From: Pyxicephalus adspersus
Taxonomy: Eukaryota; Chordata; Amphibia; Anura; Pyxicephalidae
Assembly (NCBI RefSeq): GCF_032062135.1
Contig: NC_092859.1
Span: 104,667,823 to 104,731,822 of the forward strand
Direction of reading: 5' to 3'
DNA length: 64,000 bases
How positions within the stretch are numbered: the first letter of the stretch is position 1; every line of letters begins with the position of its first letter. A program made the translations under genes and the position numbers. Shown here piece by piece: positions 47,101 to 59,110 of this stretch. The notes below the pieces were generated by a model. That model was not told the DNA's origin. It did not search any database and was given only the letters and a program-made list of their open reading frames with translations.

Positions 47101-48881
47101 AGGAAAGGTCTCAATCTGGAAATGTAATTTGAATGAAAGGGAGAGATTAAATGAAAAAAAAAAGAACATCTTAATCACAAGTACTTTATGGATCTGTCAT
47201 TTGGAGAGTTGCCTCTAACGGACACCTTCATCCCACTGGGACAAACTTTAGTCTGAGTTGCCAAAACACCACTACAGGAAACAATTTATTCATTTGATGG
47301 GTTGATAAATATTCATTAAAAAAAAACAAAAAACAAACAAACTTTGCAGGGTTTTTAGAAACAAAGATTACAGACAAAGAACCCAGTGAGCAGACTGCAT
47401 GCCAATATGGATGTCCTCTAAAATAAATTGGCACTCTTTAAAATTGGAGAACTCCAATATGAAAATAGTGACCCTTCCATGGTTACCTTCTCTGTCCCTC
47501 CTTCCCCAGTTCATTATTGATTAGTAAAGCTGCCAATCACAGTGACGGGTCAATGGTCACATTTAGGAGACCATGACTGTCATACATGTGGTTGTGGTTG
47601 CAGAGTGTCCTATGTCTGTACACAAACACCTTCAGATACCAGGATTTCATGTTATTTATAAAGCCACAGAAAATTCAATACTTCCTAAACATCAGCTTAG
47701 TTTCAAAGAACTTATTACACACATTTTCCAAAATTTTGCTCTGTTTTAAAGGTCACTTTCCAAGATATGTTTAACAGTAGTTCAAAAAGAAAGCCATGCA
47801 GGGTCGTCATCAAAATAAAATCAGAGATTAGATTTTAATGCAATACTTCATCACAGTACTTGAAAAATATGAAAATACAGATATTGCATTTATTTTATGT
47901 AAAAAGAGCCAAGGATAGAACACTCACACAGATTAATAAAAACATTATGCTTTTTTCGAGCAGATAATAACTATATATGTCCATCACTGTTTATATACAC
48001 TGGTGCTCTTGTAAGGGAGCAAGAGCTTGCTGGATTTAGCTCCTTTGCCAGCCAGTGTGCATATGACAGGGGTTACCGAACCAAGGCTAAAAAACAAAGG
48101 TTGCTTCATTACCTGAATTGGGATTGACAAATAGAAAAAAATGGTTAAAATTGTAATAAACCTAAGCATGTTAAATTGGGCATATAGACCAACAAATATA
48201 AATATGCAGGTTACACCATGGGTGTAAATTACATAAGAAAATTAGCAGTAGATCCTTTTAAGTCACAGTTACTAATGTAAAAACAAAAATAAATACTTTT
48301 CTGATGCAATCCTGTAAGCATTATCTAATGTTTAAGTTAGTGTGGGCTCTATGCAATATCAGTAGAGCCAGGACTGGCAAGTATAAAATTTGCATTTTAT
48401 TGCACAGTGCAGTGGTTAGCATTTTTTTATTGAGCAAATGTAATTTTAATGTGTAATCTGTTATTCTGACAAATGCCAAAACTTTGTTTTTATTGCAGAT
48501 AAAGTTGAAAATGTATGATTTAGCAGTCTTTGATGCATAGTCCCAGTGGAAACTTTATAATATTATGAAGAAAAAGCTTGTGCATCAGGCCAGGTTAATG
48601 TTCACATTACCACAAGAGCAACCAACTTTCCATTTCCTGAGTAGCTCTGGAAATATATTTTAGTGATTTGTTGAACTATTTGAATCGAAACACAGTGAGA
48701 TATACAGCAAGCTGTGCAATGCTGAAGAGTAATCATTTCCATGCATGTACACACGTGTAGCACCTACAGGTCACATACATCATTCATCTCATACGTGTGG
48801 ACATATATAGGACCTACAAGTTTTCATAACTCCAACAACGTATTGCAATCCTATCATTGTGCCGCATAGCTCTGTGACATT
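44108..48881. other. Non-coding AT-rich DNA
   Basis: No gene or repeat ends recognised over this long stretch. A pyrimidine-rich tract lies at 46280-46335. Open frames (for example 45425-45640, 45816-46001, 47228-47434) are short, AT-rich and without domains. Confidence 0.45.
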
Positions 48882-49088
48882 GGGTCTGATTTAATAAAGC
48901 TCCCTGGGGCTGGAGAGAATACACTTTCATCAGTGATGCTGGGTGATCCAGCAAACCTGGAATAGATTTCTTTAAAGTAATTTGGTATTTGCTAGCAAAT
49001 GTTTTCAATCATGCACCAGATTTATTCTGAGTTTGTTGGATCACCCAGCTTCACTGATGAAAGTGAGCCTTGGAGAGCTTTAAGGCCC
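48882..49088. mobile_element. Palindromic element, GGGCCTGATT family, full copy
   Basis: It starts GGGTCTGATTTAATAAAGCT and ends AGAGCTTTAAGGCCC. TTTCATCAGTGATGCTGGGT and GATCCAGCAAACCTGGAATA on the left mirror GTTGGATCACCCAGCTTCAC and TGATGAAAGTGAG on the right. ATT flanks both sides, again 3 bp. The right end has lost a few bases (TTTAAGGCCC for TTTAATAAATCAGGCCC). Confidence 0.75.
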
Positions 49089-49280
49089 ATTGTGCACCAT
49101 CTGCTGTATAATCTACAGGTTTGTGTTTTTTTGTTATGAATTCTTTATTTGAGAATGATTATTTTTGCATCAAAATATTCAGTCTTTGATCCATGAACAA
49201 TAAAAGTAGCAATATTTAATGCAAATATAGCAAGTGTTACACCTTTGTTAATTTACATTTTTGGTAATTTTTTTTTTTTA

Positions 49281-49384
49281 AGTCGTGAATTTGAGATTCA
49301 CTGAAACATTCTATGGTGGAAAAATAATTACTGCCAGTGAAACACATAGACTTAAAAGATTCTCCACCAGGGAATGTTTCAGTA
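49281..49384. repeat. Eroded copy of the palindromic element seen at 51126
   Basis: GTGAATTTGAGATTCACTGA, ATTACTGCCAGTGAAA and ATTCTCCACCAGGGAATGTT align in order with the element at 51126-51258. The TTTATAAAG termini are missing. Confidence 0.6.
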
Positions 49385-51123
49385 TACAATAATTTATTAA
49401 ACAGCATGTTAAAATGTGAGATCAACAAATCCGAGACAGTAAAATTGGCTAATATGATAGGTGGGGAAGGTGAAAATACCATTTTGTCAAAATGTTCATG
49501 GTACAACCAAATGATTTCGAAATTTGTATCAATTTACTTTGAGACCTATGTTACGCTACACTTTTTTTGGTATGTGAATGATCAAAAATGAACATAGTAA
49601 CATTTTTCCCAAGGGGAAATGTAAATATCTTTTCAAACTATAATGGTGATCCATCCAGAAGGATTATTTCTTTACAGAGTATGTTCTGCATGGACTGTGG
49701 GAATCAGCTTTCTGCTTTCCTGTCAGTTATCTGAGTATACAATAGGCCTATTGACTCTGTCTAGATTGTGAACTGTTGATGCACTTGTGTCCTCCCAAAA
49801 CAGGATATTAATACAATATCACTCATTCATCTAGATCTATACTAAGACTCACAAATGTGTTACTCACTTAATGCTGTAACTATTCCAACTCTTGATCTCT
49901 ACAGAGATTTTACCTACAATCATATGGGTGAAAAGATGAATATTTTTTCCATCTTTGCCATCATTTTGTTCAGTTTTGAATGTTTATTTTAATCATGTAA
50001 ATGCTGTAGACCTGGATAGCAGTTCTGATTATTTGAATAATATAATATTGATTAGTTTTGTGATTCCAAGTAAAACTGTTAGCCTTGAGTACCATGGTGA
50101 TCTTTATAATTATTTTGCTCACACATTACTGGATGGCTGAAGTTACCAGAACTTCTCCTCATTCATTAACCTAAATAATTTATACTTTGCAGAGTAATTC
50201 ACCTTGCTAAGTGAACAGCCTAATCTCCTTTGGTAAATCAACACCATTGTCATATTTTGACAATGCACTATAGTAGTATTTGGTACCAGTGGCACCACTT
50301 TTTTGAACCAAAGGCACATACCAAAGTTTGTAAATAGAAATGTTAAAGCACGATAAATAAGATATACTCATTAGCAATTGCATAGGAGGCATTTTTCATT
50401 CACATGAGCTCTGAATGATTGTGTGCCAATATGCATTCTTTATGATTCAACACAATATTGTTTATGAACATACAAACATTTCCATGTATAAATGGAAAGG
50501 AGCAAACTTTTATAGGTAGTAGTTAATATACACCAACTGTGTACTCTCTGGGTATTGGTCAAGCACATTTTCACTGCATATCAGCAATTTAGGGTTGTTT
50601 TAGGTCATAAGGGACTTTAGACATTTAAAGTGGACATTTCAGCTGAGGGATTATGTAAGCTTGCCTTTTCTGACCATATTGCCTGGTTATGTTCTGCAGG
50701 AAAAACAATAAAATGTAGAGAGGCATCAGTCGTTAGTGATCCAACACAACCTCCTGTACTACCACCAATAGCAATTTGGTGACAGAAAAAAAAAACACAC
50801 ATAACCTTCCTCTAAAACGGGGCCTCCTAATTTTCCATCTATTACATTAAATTAACCAGAAGTTACCTATATGCAAGAAAAAAACTAAATCATTTTATTA
50901 ATTGGGTTTTGTCAACTGTATTGTATATTGTTTTTAAGTGATTAAAAGATGGCTTATGAAAGAAAAAATAACTATAAAAAGCCAACTAATTTGTTTGCCT
51001 GGCTTTTTTAACAATCCTGATGCTATTCTGTATGAATTCTCCAACTATTCCCCCTTCCCAAACACACAAACATACATCTATTGTTATGTGAATAACTATT
51101 TTAAACTTGACTAACACATTTTT
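49385..51123. other. Non-coding, nothing recognised
   Basis: AT-rich DNA with short frames only; no repeat ends could be paired. Confidence 0.45.
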
Positions 51124-51125
51124 TA

Positions 51126-51258
51126 GGGCTCTATTTATAAAGTAGTGAATCTGAAATTTCCTGCTGGGAATCAATCACTGCCATTGAAAAATGTGGACCC
51201 GCATGATTCTCCACCAAGGAATCTTTCAGTAAAGTCACTGCTTTATAAATAGACTCCC
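51126..51258. mobile_element. 133-bp TA-flanked palindromic element
   Basis: GGGCTCTATTTATAAAG at the left mirrors CTTTATAAATAGACTCCC at the right, with TA on both sides (51124-51125 and 51259-51260). The interior is also mirrored (GTAGTGAATCTGAAA against TTTCAGTAAAGTCAC). A TA duplication suggests a Tc1/mariner-mobilised MITE. The 60-codon frame crossing it at 51131-51313 is incidental. Confidence 0.75.
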
Positions 51259-51260
51259 TA

Positions 51261-52142
51261 ATGTCAGCTTCACTATTTGTATCTTCTTGGCCCAGAGACA
51301 ACTGTTCCTCCAATTTCTTGCCCTTGTGTCAGAGGACAGGAAATCAGTGACAGCAATAAGATCTTAATGAATTGTAGCCCTTCTCTAGTCTACAGAAAAA
51401 AAATATGATACATTTTTTTTAATTAAATTTGACTTTAGTTAAAGGTCACCTGTAGTCACAGAGCAGGTTTTCTGCATACTGCCTTACGCTGATAGCACAT
51501 TGTTACTTGCCTGCCCAAATCAAAATTAACTACAATTTCAACTGGTATTTACAAACATTAAAAACAAAACACAATTATGTCATAAACATACATGATGCAA
51601 TTTCACAAATAGACAATATGTATAACATATCAAATGTTCCCACAGGCCTTGGGTAGTCAATCAATAATAGCTCCTTATAACATACACTGTATCTTATTCT
51701 GCTTATCCCAAAGTCTGGTAGGATATTCATTCAACATGTTTCACGGTATCAAAAGACATCTTTTTCAAGAAGAAAGTATGAGAGCAACCAACATTTCTTT
51801 TATTTTATATACCTGTGATATACAAATAACAGTGTAGAACCATCACCATGTTCTAATTATATTGACGCCTTCTGTACCAGCTTTCTAGGGAAAGTATTGC
51901 TTGCACTTAGGGATCTTCTTAAATAAAGTCTGAGATGATGGCCAATGGTCATGCTGCAAGAAGTATGACACTTTGGAGAAGGGAATGAAAGACCCTGCCG
52001 TGGGTGCCACAAAACAAAGCTTCTAGTTTGGACAAATGTAGGGCATGGTTATGGCTATAGTTAATTGGCAACTGGAAGACGGTATGTATTTTCAGCATTT
52101 CCAATCAGTAATAATGTCAGTGATTGCTATCAATTAGGCACC
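51261..52142. other. Non-coding, nothing recognised
   Basis: AT-rich flank before the hAT element; no gene seen. Confidence 0.45.
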
Positions 52143-52150
52143 CCTTAAGC

Positions 52151-53200
52151 CAGGGGTGTCAAACTCAAATACGCAGAGGGCCAAAAATAAAAACTTAGAC
52201 AAAGTCACGGGCCAACCTTGAAATTTGAAAAAATTGAGGAAGTTTTTCCTTCTCATTAGGTATAAATCTTTTTCAAATGAAAACGGAGAGGCTTTTTAAA
52301 TTTTTTTTTTTTTTTTTTAATTTTTTTTAAATCTCATGCCTCTTTCTCTATTTGTAGCCTTCTGAGTTAAATTTCAATAGTAACCTTTTTGCACAGGCTA
52401 ACAATAATAGTACCAATTTTTCGCAATGAAAATCCAACAATTTAAGTTCATGCCTTGGAGTAGCAACGAAAAGTACACAAAGAAAACATTTATTCAAGGT
52501 CCAAGCCAGATACCTGGCATCTCTTCTTGGATGCAAGTGCATCAATGTTTGGGGTCAGGCCCTGAGCTGAGGAAATTCTCAGTATTGAGTGAAGGTGTTC
52601 ATCAGTAAGACGGCTCATGTGCAATGTTTTGTTGATCATCATCTTGGAGAATAGTTGCTTACACAGATATGTGCTGCCAAACATAGAGAGCAGTTGAGCA
52701 GCTTGGGTACGGAGCTGGGGCATTTTTTCAGAGATGTAACGTGGAAATTATGCAGTGGCCACAGTGTCATATACTTGGATGGCAGCAGGCTACGCACAGC
52801 CTGAGACACCGCTATATGACACAAGGTCATGAGTCACCAAGAAGCCCCTGTAACTCCAAAAGCCTCCTGGCACCTCCCACATGTAGCTGAGGGGGAGTGC
52901 TGGAAATGCCAGATGCTGCCAATGCGGGGCTAAATCTTATGAGTGGCCCACCGCTGAAACATTGAAATATTGCCGCTACTAAAATTCCCGGCATTACTTG
53001 CGTTTATAAAACAGTCCACGCATAGGCATAGAGCCTGCTGGTCTATAGACGCGAGTGATGCGGGAATTGTAGTAGCTGCGCTATTTTAATCCAGCAGAGG
53101 GCCAGCTGCAGTTCATATATGGGATTTCTTTGGGGGCCAAAAAAAAAAAAAGGACGTTGAGGGCCAGATTTGGCCCCCGGGCCAGAGTTTGACACCCCTA
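52151..53200 (-). mobile_element. 1,050-bp hAT element with transposase remnant
   Basis: CCTTAAGC at 52143-52150 and 53201-53208 is a perfect 8-bp target duplication. The element begins CAGGGGTGTCAAACTCAAAT and ends AGAGTTTGACACCCCTA, with GGGCCAGATTTGGCCCCCGG just inside the right end. These are classical hAT termini. The minus strand carries the 3' part of a transposase gene (52490-52830). An autonomous element of this kind would be several kilobases, so this is an internally deleted, non-autonomous copy. The perfect duplication indicates a fairly recent insertion. Confidence 0.9.
52490..52830 (-). pseudogene. hAT transposase C-terminal fragment (broken)
   Basis: The minus-strand frame 52490-52723 contains FGSTYLCKQLFSKMM followed by SRLTDEHLHSILRIS and LTPNIDALASKKRCQVSG. 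This is the C-terminal dimerisation region of the hAT transposases from which the GTF2IRD2/ZBED5-type domesticated genes derive. The neighbouring frame 52639-52830 overlaps its start in another phase, so the reading frame is broken there. The N-terminal zinc finger and the catalytic DDE region are absent. It cannot encode an active enzyme. Confidence 0.85.
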
Positions 53201-53208
53201 CCTTAAGC

Positions 53209-54590
53209 TATATAAGCCTACAAACTATAAAAGGGTTATTTAAAAATGTTATGATGTTTATTGTACTGTTAGCATATATGGTCCTTTCACATTTGCAGAT
53301 ATTACCCAACAGAAAACCCTCCAAAGGAAATTGAATACAAAAGTTTAAAAAATTAAATTAGAGCTAAAGTTATGTTTTCCTGTAAAAGTATTAATTGTGC
53401 ACAATAAGTACCTTAAGTGATTTCACTTGATAGATCAGCTACACAGGGTTCTATATGCAGCAATGCCAACTGAATTTGCCAAAAGATGCTTTTTTAGGGA
53501 CAGCTTCCATAGTCCAGGTCCTTGTTAACTAATCAGTTCTCAGTATTCTTTGGCTTACAGGAATCCTAAACACTGTATACATATATTATGCATACTGTAG
53601 TAAAAGTAAACATGTGATACCAAATTCAGAGGGTATTTGGCATCATGTATCTCAATTTCACTTGAAAAGGGAATGGCCCAGATAGGACCAGGCGTAGTTG
53701 TGTCGCTGCAAGTGCTGTCAAGTTGTGTCGCTGCCCAGGAGTGTCCTGTAAGAATTAGATGGGCCAGGCAATCCATCTTGCTTCTAGGCCAGAAATTGGG
53801 GATAGCAAGGAAGCACCTGGCTGCCAAAAAAGCAGATCTTTGACACGGAGGGAGTTGCAGCCTGAGGCTAGTTGGCTGTGTGTGGTTTGTATGCTGGGGT
53901 AGCCCAGGAGGTCTCCCAATGTTTAGGTCTGCGTAATCAACAGCTCTGAGGAGTATCAGAGAGAGATCTAGGAGGCTAAATTTGTGTTTTTCTGTCATAC
54001 TGCGATGACAACAAAATTGATGATCCCTTAAAAACGCTTGTTTAAGATGATGTTTTTGTGAATAAAAGTGGGCGGAGTGTCCTGAAATTGAAATGAAGCC
54101 TGAAACACCTCTCTACATTGAGTGCATTTCAAGCTAATCCCTCACAATACATAAATCATTCCACCATCACTGCACCCTTCTGTGACTGCTACATCACTGC
54201 CTTTTATGTTTTTAAGACATAGGCTGTTGGTTTAGGAAGTAATGAATGAGGCTGGCACTTTGTCTATCTAGATATCAGCCCATACTTACTGTACTTTGCT
54301 TGATAATATAGGGGGAAAATTAGGTTCTATAAGCAAATCAGGGTTAATCTGCTGAAAATGATGGCTTATGTGGCCTGTTGCATCACTCCAATTTTCTTGA
54401 GAATGTTAAAGAAATCCTTTATTGTTTTAAAACAGGGGAACTTGGTTAGTAAGGTGCAGGTTAATGGCTTTATTTTTAAGGGAATGATCTTGAACTAGCA
54501 TGCTGTTTGGTAGTTTTGACTGTCAAGCATCTTTCTCTCTCAAGTTAAAAATGCCAGGATCAGGATAACTGACTGCCCTTCACAACAATG
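53209..54590. other. Unresolved; contains a 147-codon minus frame
   Basis: The frame 53555-53998 on the minus strand is the longest single-repeat-free frame in the window. Its GC content is higher than its surroundings. The predicted protein is rich in leucine, proline and serine, starts MTEKHKFSLLDLSLILLRA, and has no domain I recognise. A 68-codon plus frame (53637-53843) overlaps it. It might be part of an old retroelement, an exon-bearing stretch or chance. I see no splice or poly-A context that decides. Confidence 0.35.
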
Positions 54591-54598
54591 GCAGTTAA

Positions 54599-54960
54599 AG
54601 GGTACCTAAACTCAGAATTTTCACTTTACAAAAACAGTTGACAATCCTTTCATGTAGGGTAAAAATTCTGTTGTTTTAATGTGAGCGCAAAGCCTACGTG
54701 ACGTAGGTATCCTGGAAAGCACTTGTGTGCTCCTTCTACGCATGCCCGAGCATCTTTTTTTTTCATCCTACGTCACCCTATCATACACTTGGGTCATGTG
54801 ACGTAAGATGAAGACCCGGAAGAAGAGAAAATGATGGCGCCCACAGCGCCAGGACGACGCGGGACCAGATGCAAGACACCCTTGGATGGATCAGACTGCC
54901 CTGCAGGATTGAAGGTAAGTGTATTTTTTTGTTTTTGGCAGTTTTGAGTTTAGTTCTTCC
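54599..54960. mobile_element. TTAA-flanked non-autonomous DNA transposon (AGCGGACCTAA family), copy 2
   Basis: TTAA lies at 54595-54598 and 54961-54964. AGGGTACCTAAACTCAGAAT at the left pairs with GTTTTGAGTTTAGTTCTTCC at the right. The interior has CTACGTGACGTAGGTATCC and a GC-rich block with GGCGCCCACAGCGCCAGGAC. GTAAGTGTATTTTTTTG near the right end matches copy 1 at 4020-4458. It has no coding capacity. Confidence 0.82.
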
Positions 54961-55033
54961 TTAACATTTTTCTTCTCACAGAATCAGAACAACAAGCTAA
55001 CTGTTGAGCGATAGACACCATAATATTCTAGAC

Positions 55034-55309
55034 CAGCCTTTCTAAAACCTATTAACATGGGGTAAGGCTTTAAATACATTTCAGCCATTCAGGTAACCCC
55101 TTCTATAATTACTTTTTCCACAGCTCACAGTACAGTAGTGTGGTGGTAATTAGGAAGAATGACTCCTACATTGATGGCCAGTAAGAGGAATGTCACTCTT
55201 ACAGAGAGTCTAAAAGATCACTGGTGTCACCTAAACTGACCTGAGAGGAACTAATTGCTAATTTCTCAAGGAACCCTACCTCTGGAGGAACCCTGGTTGA
55301 GAAACACTG
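55034..55309. mobile_element. hAT non-autonomous element (CAGTGTTTCTCAACC family)
   Basis: The right end GGTTGAGAAACACTG is the reverse complement of the common hAT-Charlie start CAGTGTTTCTCAACC. The left end CAGCCTTTCTAAAACC is its diverged partner. Flanking 8-mers TTCTAGAC (55026-55033) and TTGTAGAC (55310-55317) match at seven of eight positions. At 276 bp it has no coding capacity. It is related to 36990-37280. Confidence 0.82.
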
Positions 55310-55317
55310 TTGTAGAC

Positions 55318-57102
55318 TGTACGTCACAAAACAACTTCAGCTCCAAACATGTCCCACTAGTATATTTGAATATTTTAGCCTGAAATGTTGCTGCAGTAAC
55401 AGGGGGGTGTAGGGATGTGACAATGCCATACAAACCCATTTATTCCCCAGGCTCTGAGTTTCCATGACACCATTATAATTTTATAATTTAAATTTGTGTG
55501 AATAGAGTTGGGAAAAGTTGAACTGCGTTTTTTTGTTTTTTTTTTGCTTTCAGAGTCTCTGATGAATTGAGGAATTTCACTGTTTTTTTTTTTCTAGTGA
55601 CCATTGTCAAGGCAAAAAATAAAGAGATGTCCCTACATTTTTAATTGCCACCAGAGAAAGAAGCAAGGACAAGTGCACCAATAAAGACACCTGTTTCTGT
55701 GACAGCTAAGGCAGGAATGCTGATTACTGTGGGTAGAATGTCGCTCATTTCCTGTTGGGTCTTTACAACAAAAAGTGAAGGGTTATCATTCCATCAGGAT
55801 ATATAAAGCAAAAATCATTTGATCGGGGTTTAAACCCTTTTCTCATCTACTTAAAACTAAAATTAAATGTAGTAAACTGTATAACATTTATAAAAAAAAA
55901 GTTTAGGTATGCTAACTACAAAGCATAATACCATTAGTGCCATAACAGATGCATTCAATGGCAAATTGCAGTAATCTCTGACAACTAGACAGAGTTAGAA
56001 GTTATAATTTATGTTTTTGGGTTATAGAGACAGGTAAAAGTGACACAGTATTAACAGAAAAGCACACAGTCTCCATGAAGCCTCCTCTCCATTAGTAAAT
56101 CAACCTCATTTGAACTTTTGTCTCAAAACACATTTGAAGGAGAATATGTCTTATTGCCAATAGCCACCAGATTATACCTTTCGCCCTTCCATACTGTAAT
56201 GGAAACCTTGTACAAAATCACTCAATAGCTAGTATGAAACTATATTTATGCAAGAGGCCTATTTTCAGTTCCCATGAAACATATACGATATTTCCAAATG
56301 AGAACAATGGATTTATTAAAAGTCTTTATAGAACAAAATAACATAGGTGGTGAACACTGCTAACAAAGTTAATCTCAGTCGAACCTTACAGTGGTTTTAA
56401 AGTGGCGGTTATCACTTAGGGCCACAGTAACAGCAACAATTAACCAATGCAGTACTACCAACTACTAATATTTCTTATAAAATACCATTTATTTTGTAAC
56501 ATTCTCTCTGACATAATCCTATGGTTGGTACCACTCAGGAATAATATTTCACAATGGAACCTCTAACCTGCATTGTTATTCTTCTGGTGTTCTTGAACTG
56601 CATTGTCTTGCTTTTTACATTTACAAGGCACAAATGCATTGATTTCTCTTCACAAAGCATTTAACACAGCAAAGTGATAGGCTTCCAGCATATAAGCAAT
56701 TCATCAAAAGCTTGATTTTTTTTTTTCTAAAAACATAATATTCTTTCCAATTGCGCAATCTGTTTTAAGTGTATTGTCATTTCCAAGAGTCCTATCAAAA
56801 AAACCAACTGCAATTGATCTTTTTGCCTAAAAATGAGATCTGTACTCTTCCAAAATCATTCTATTCTGGAGATGAGATAAAGAAATAAAAAAAAGATATT
56901 TAAAGACTTAGAATTAATATCTAGAAAAAGTATTGATGGCCTTACAGTATTTAAAACTAACAGCAGCAGCCTGGATTTCAGAATACTATAAAGCCTATTT
57001 ATAAAAGAAATGTGCATAATAAGCATCAGTTGGTTTTATCGCTGCTCTTTGCTGGCTTTAATCCCTTATCACACTCTAGCAAGTTGCTTTTAGGCTTCTT
57101 AC
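55318..57102. other. Non-coding, nothing recognised
   Basis: AT-rich DNA between the hAT copy and a slightly GC-richer zone. No genes or repeat termini found. Confidence 0.45.
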
Positions 57103-57257
57103 CTTTTGCTGAATATTAAAGCCAAAAGCTGCCTCTGAATCAAGTCCAATTGTCACTTCAGTGGTTGCAGAGCTAGAATACAGACAGACAGGCTGCCTTC
57201 CTATGCTATCACCGGTTCTTCTGCTTCCAATGCTCCCAGCTTTCCACCAGGCAGGTC
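57103..57257 (-). other. Weak candidate exon
   Basis: On the minus strand a frame of about 50 codons without stops ends CAGCAAAAG followed by GTAAGAAG, a good 5' splice donor (GTAAG). The upstream limit could be an AG at the end of CTATTATTAAAG near 57258, though the preceding tract is only mildly pyrimidine-rich. The encoded peptide would include EVTIGLDSEAAFGFNIQQK. The stretch is GC-richer than its neighbours. I recognise no protein; chance alone could give this. Confidence 0.18.
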
Positions 57258-57260
57258 TTT

Positions 57261-58850
57261 AATAATAGTAAATACAGCTAAGAAATGTACTGTTGTTTTG
57301 GCATGTTGCTGACTCTCTTTTTATACTGGCAGACTGTCCTTTAGGCACTATATACAATACAGACATACATCCCAAGTGTAGCACTTTAACCCCAACACAC
57401 TTGGTGGGATGACATTGTGGAGTGTGCTCCAGGTTTTTTGGTAACTTATTATTTAATGTATATGTAATGTTAGGTGTATAATATTTAATGAAGTAGGGCA
57501 TCACCTAATAATACAGTATAATTGGCTTTTTTTTTACTACAAAGAAAAAGTGTTCGATACCACATAAGCAGACGTGCTAGTGTCATCTCTTTACTGCACT
57601 TGAACTGAAGTGACTACAACTGCTAGTATCCAGGGATTTCATATGGTGCACCAACATGAACTGTTGGTCACCATGCAATTCTTTCATTTTACATATAACA
57701 AAGCTGTGATGAAGATACATCAAAAGAACAAGAAAGATCTGTGACAGTCAATAAGCCATCTTCAATAGATGCAGAGAAAAATGTCGGAAGACAGTTGCTA
57801 GCTCATTGTCACACTGCATCTCAATCTGGCCAACTGGGACCCAGACATTTACCCCATATGCAAAAAGGTGATGCAGGAGCTGTTCCAATGACTGCAAAGC
57901 ATTGCTGTGCAAACCATTTCACATCAAGTTAACCCATTCTCATACATAAAAGTAACCTACACTGGATTGTAATGAGCAGTAAAGGGTAAAATACTCTCTA
58001 GACCCCAATGTTTGCCAGTGGAAACTACAGTGGTATGAGCGTCTGGTTAAACAGGATTCTGATACCTGGCTTAAATGCTTTCTCCTGTGCTGTGCCATTC
58101 CTGAATGTCAATGTGCAGCATGCTTCTCATGCCATTTAAATACCCTGATCTTAGGAGAAGCTCTTTCACATCTCCAGCTTCCTGCACATTACAGGCAAGT
58201 GCAGCATTTCTTTGTTATTTAGAGCTGATAACCTCTGCTATTAAGCAAAAAGCAGAAGGTTGAAATGGAGTAAGCCTTGACATAAAATGCAGCCAATTTG
58301 CTGGAGATAAGTGCCTTAGTACAATGCGCTGCTGAAACAAAACTACCAAGGGTCTATATTTTTTCCCTTTCTAAAAAATATTCAGCCAAAAAAAAATAAA
58401 AAAAGCAACATACACATTTCCATCCTCAACACCAGAGTAATTTACAGTACAATTAGCCAGAACCATATACAACAAGCCTATGCACAATCACCCTTCAAAT
58501 TAACCTATATGTCATATCTTTTGGACCCAGAACCCTCAGCCATAAAACACAATGCCTGTGTCCCATCAACCTGCAATGGTAGTGGAATGGTTTTGATCCA
58601 CCAATGCCCCAGTACACAACAATGGATGCATGCATTGCTTAGAGGAGACACAGTCATCACCTACCTTATTGTCATCCTCAGCCACTCCATTCCCTTGAAT
58701 TCTTTAAGTCACCTGTACTGATCCAACCCATTTTCAGAAGAAGAGAAATATTATTCTCTGATAATATAAGCCTCAGCTATGCTCAGATATGTATATTTTT
58801 CCAGCACGGATGCCTAGAATTTTCTGCACAAGCCAGACACAGGCACAAAC
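57261..58850. other. Non-coding, compositionally mixed
   Basis: This stretch is less AT-rich and lacks repeat signatures. Part of it (58020-58330) is complex and could be regulatory. Short frames (57741-57932, 58509-58721) have no domain. Confidence 0.35.
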
Positions 58851-59110
58851 TGCAGCTGAGCTCCTTTTTCCCCTCCCTTTAAAAGATGAAGCGAGTGCTA
58901 CCCTCAGTCTCTCCCTGCCTGTTCTAGCTGTCTCTCCCCCTCCCCCTCCAATCCAAACTCAGTGCAGCCCAGGCAGGGTCATTTACATTTCTCAGCATGG
59001 TGACCCCTGCTTATAGGGCCCATTGCAATGGAAGGAGCAGGCCGAAATAATGCAGGATGACTTATAGGATAAATGAGCAAGGCTAATTAAAAATAAATAT
59101 AGGCAGTCAT
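58850..59110. promoter_or_regulatory. Pyrimidine-rich, GC-richer tract, possible regulatory region
   Basis: CTCCTTTTTCCCCTCCC and TCTCTCCCCCTCCCCCTCC are followed by AGCATGGTGACCCCTGCTTA, then AAGGCTAATTAAAAATAAAT and TTTATATATAAGGAG. The combination of CT tracts, a homeodomain-like site and a TATA-like word suggests a promoter or enhancer. CpG content is low, so it is not a CpG island. The direction is unknown. Confidence 0.22.
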
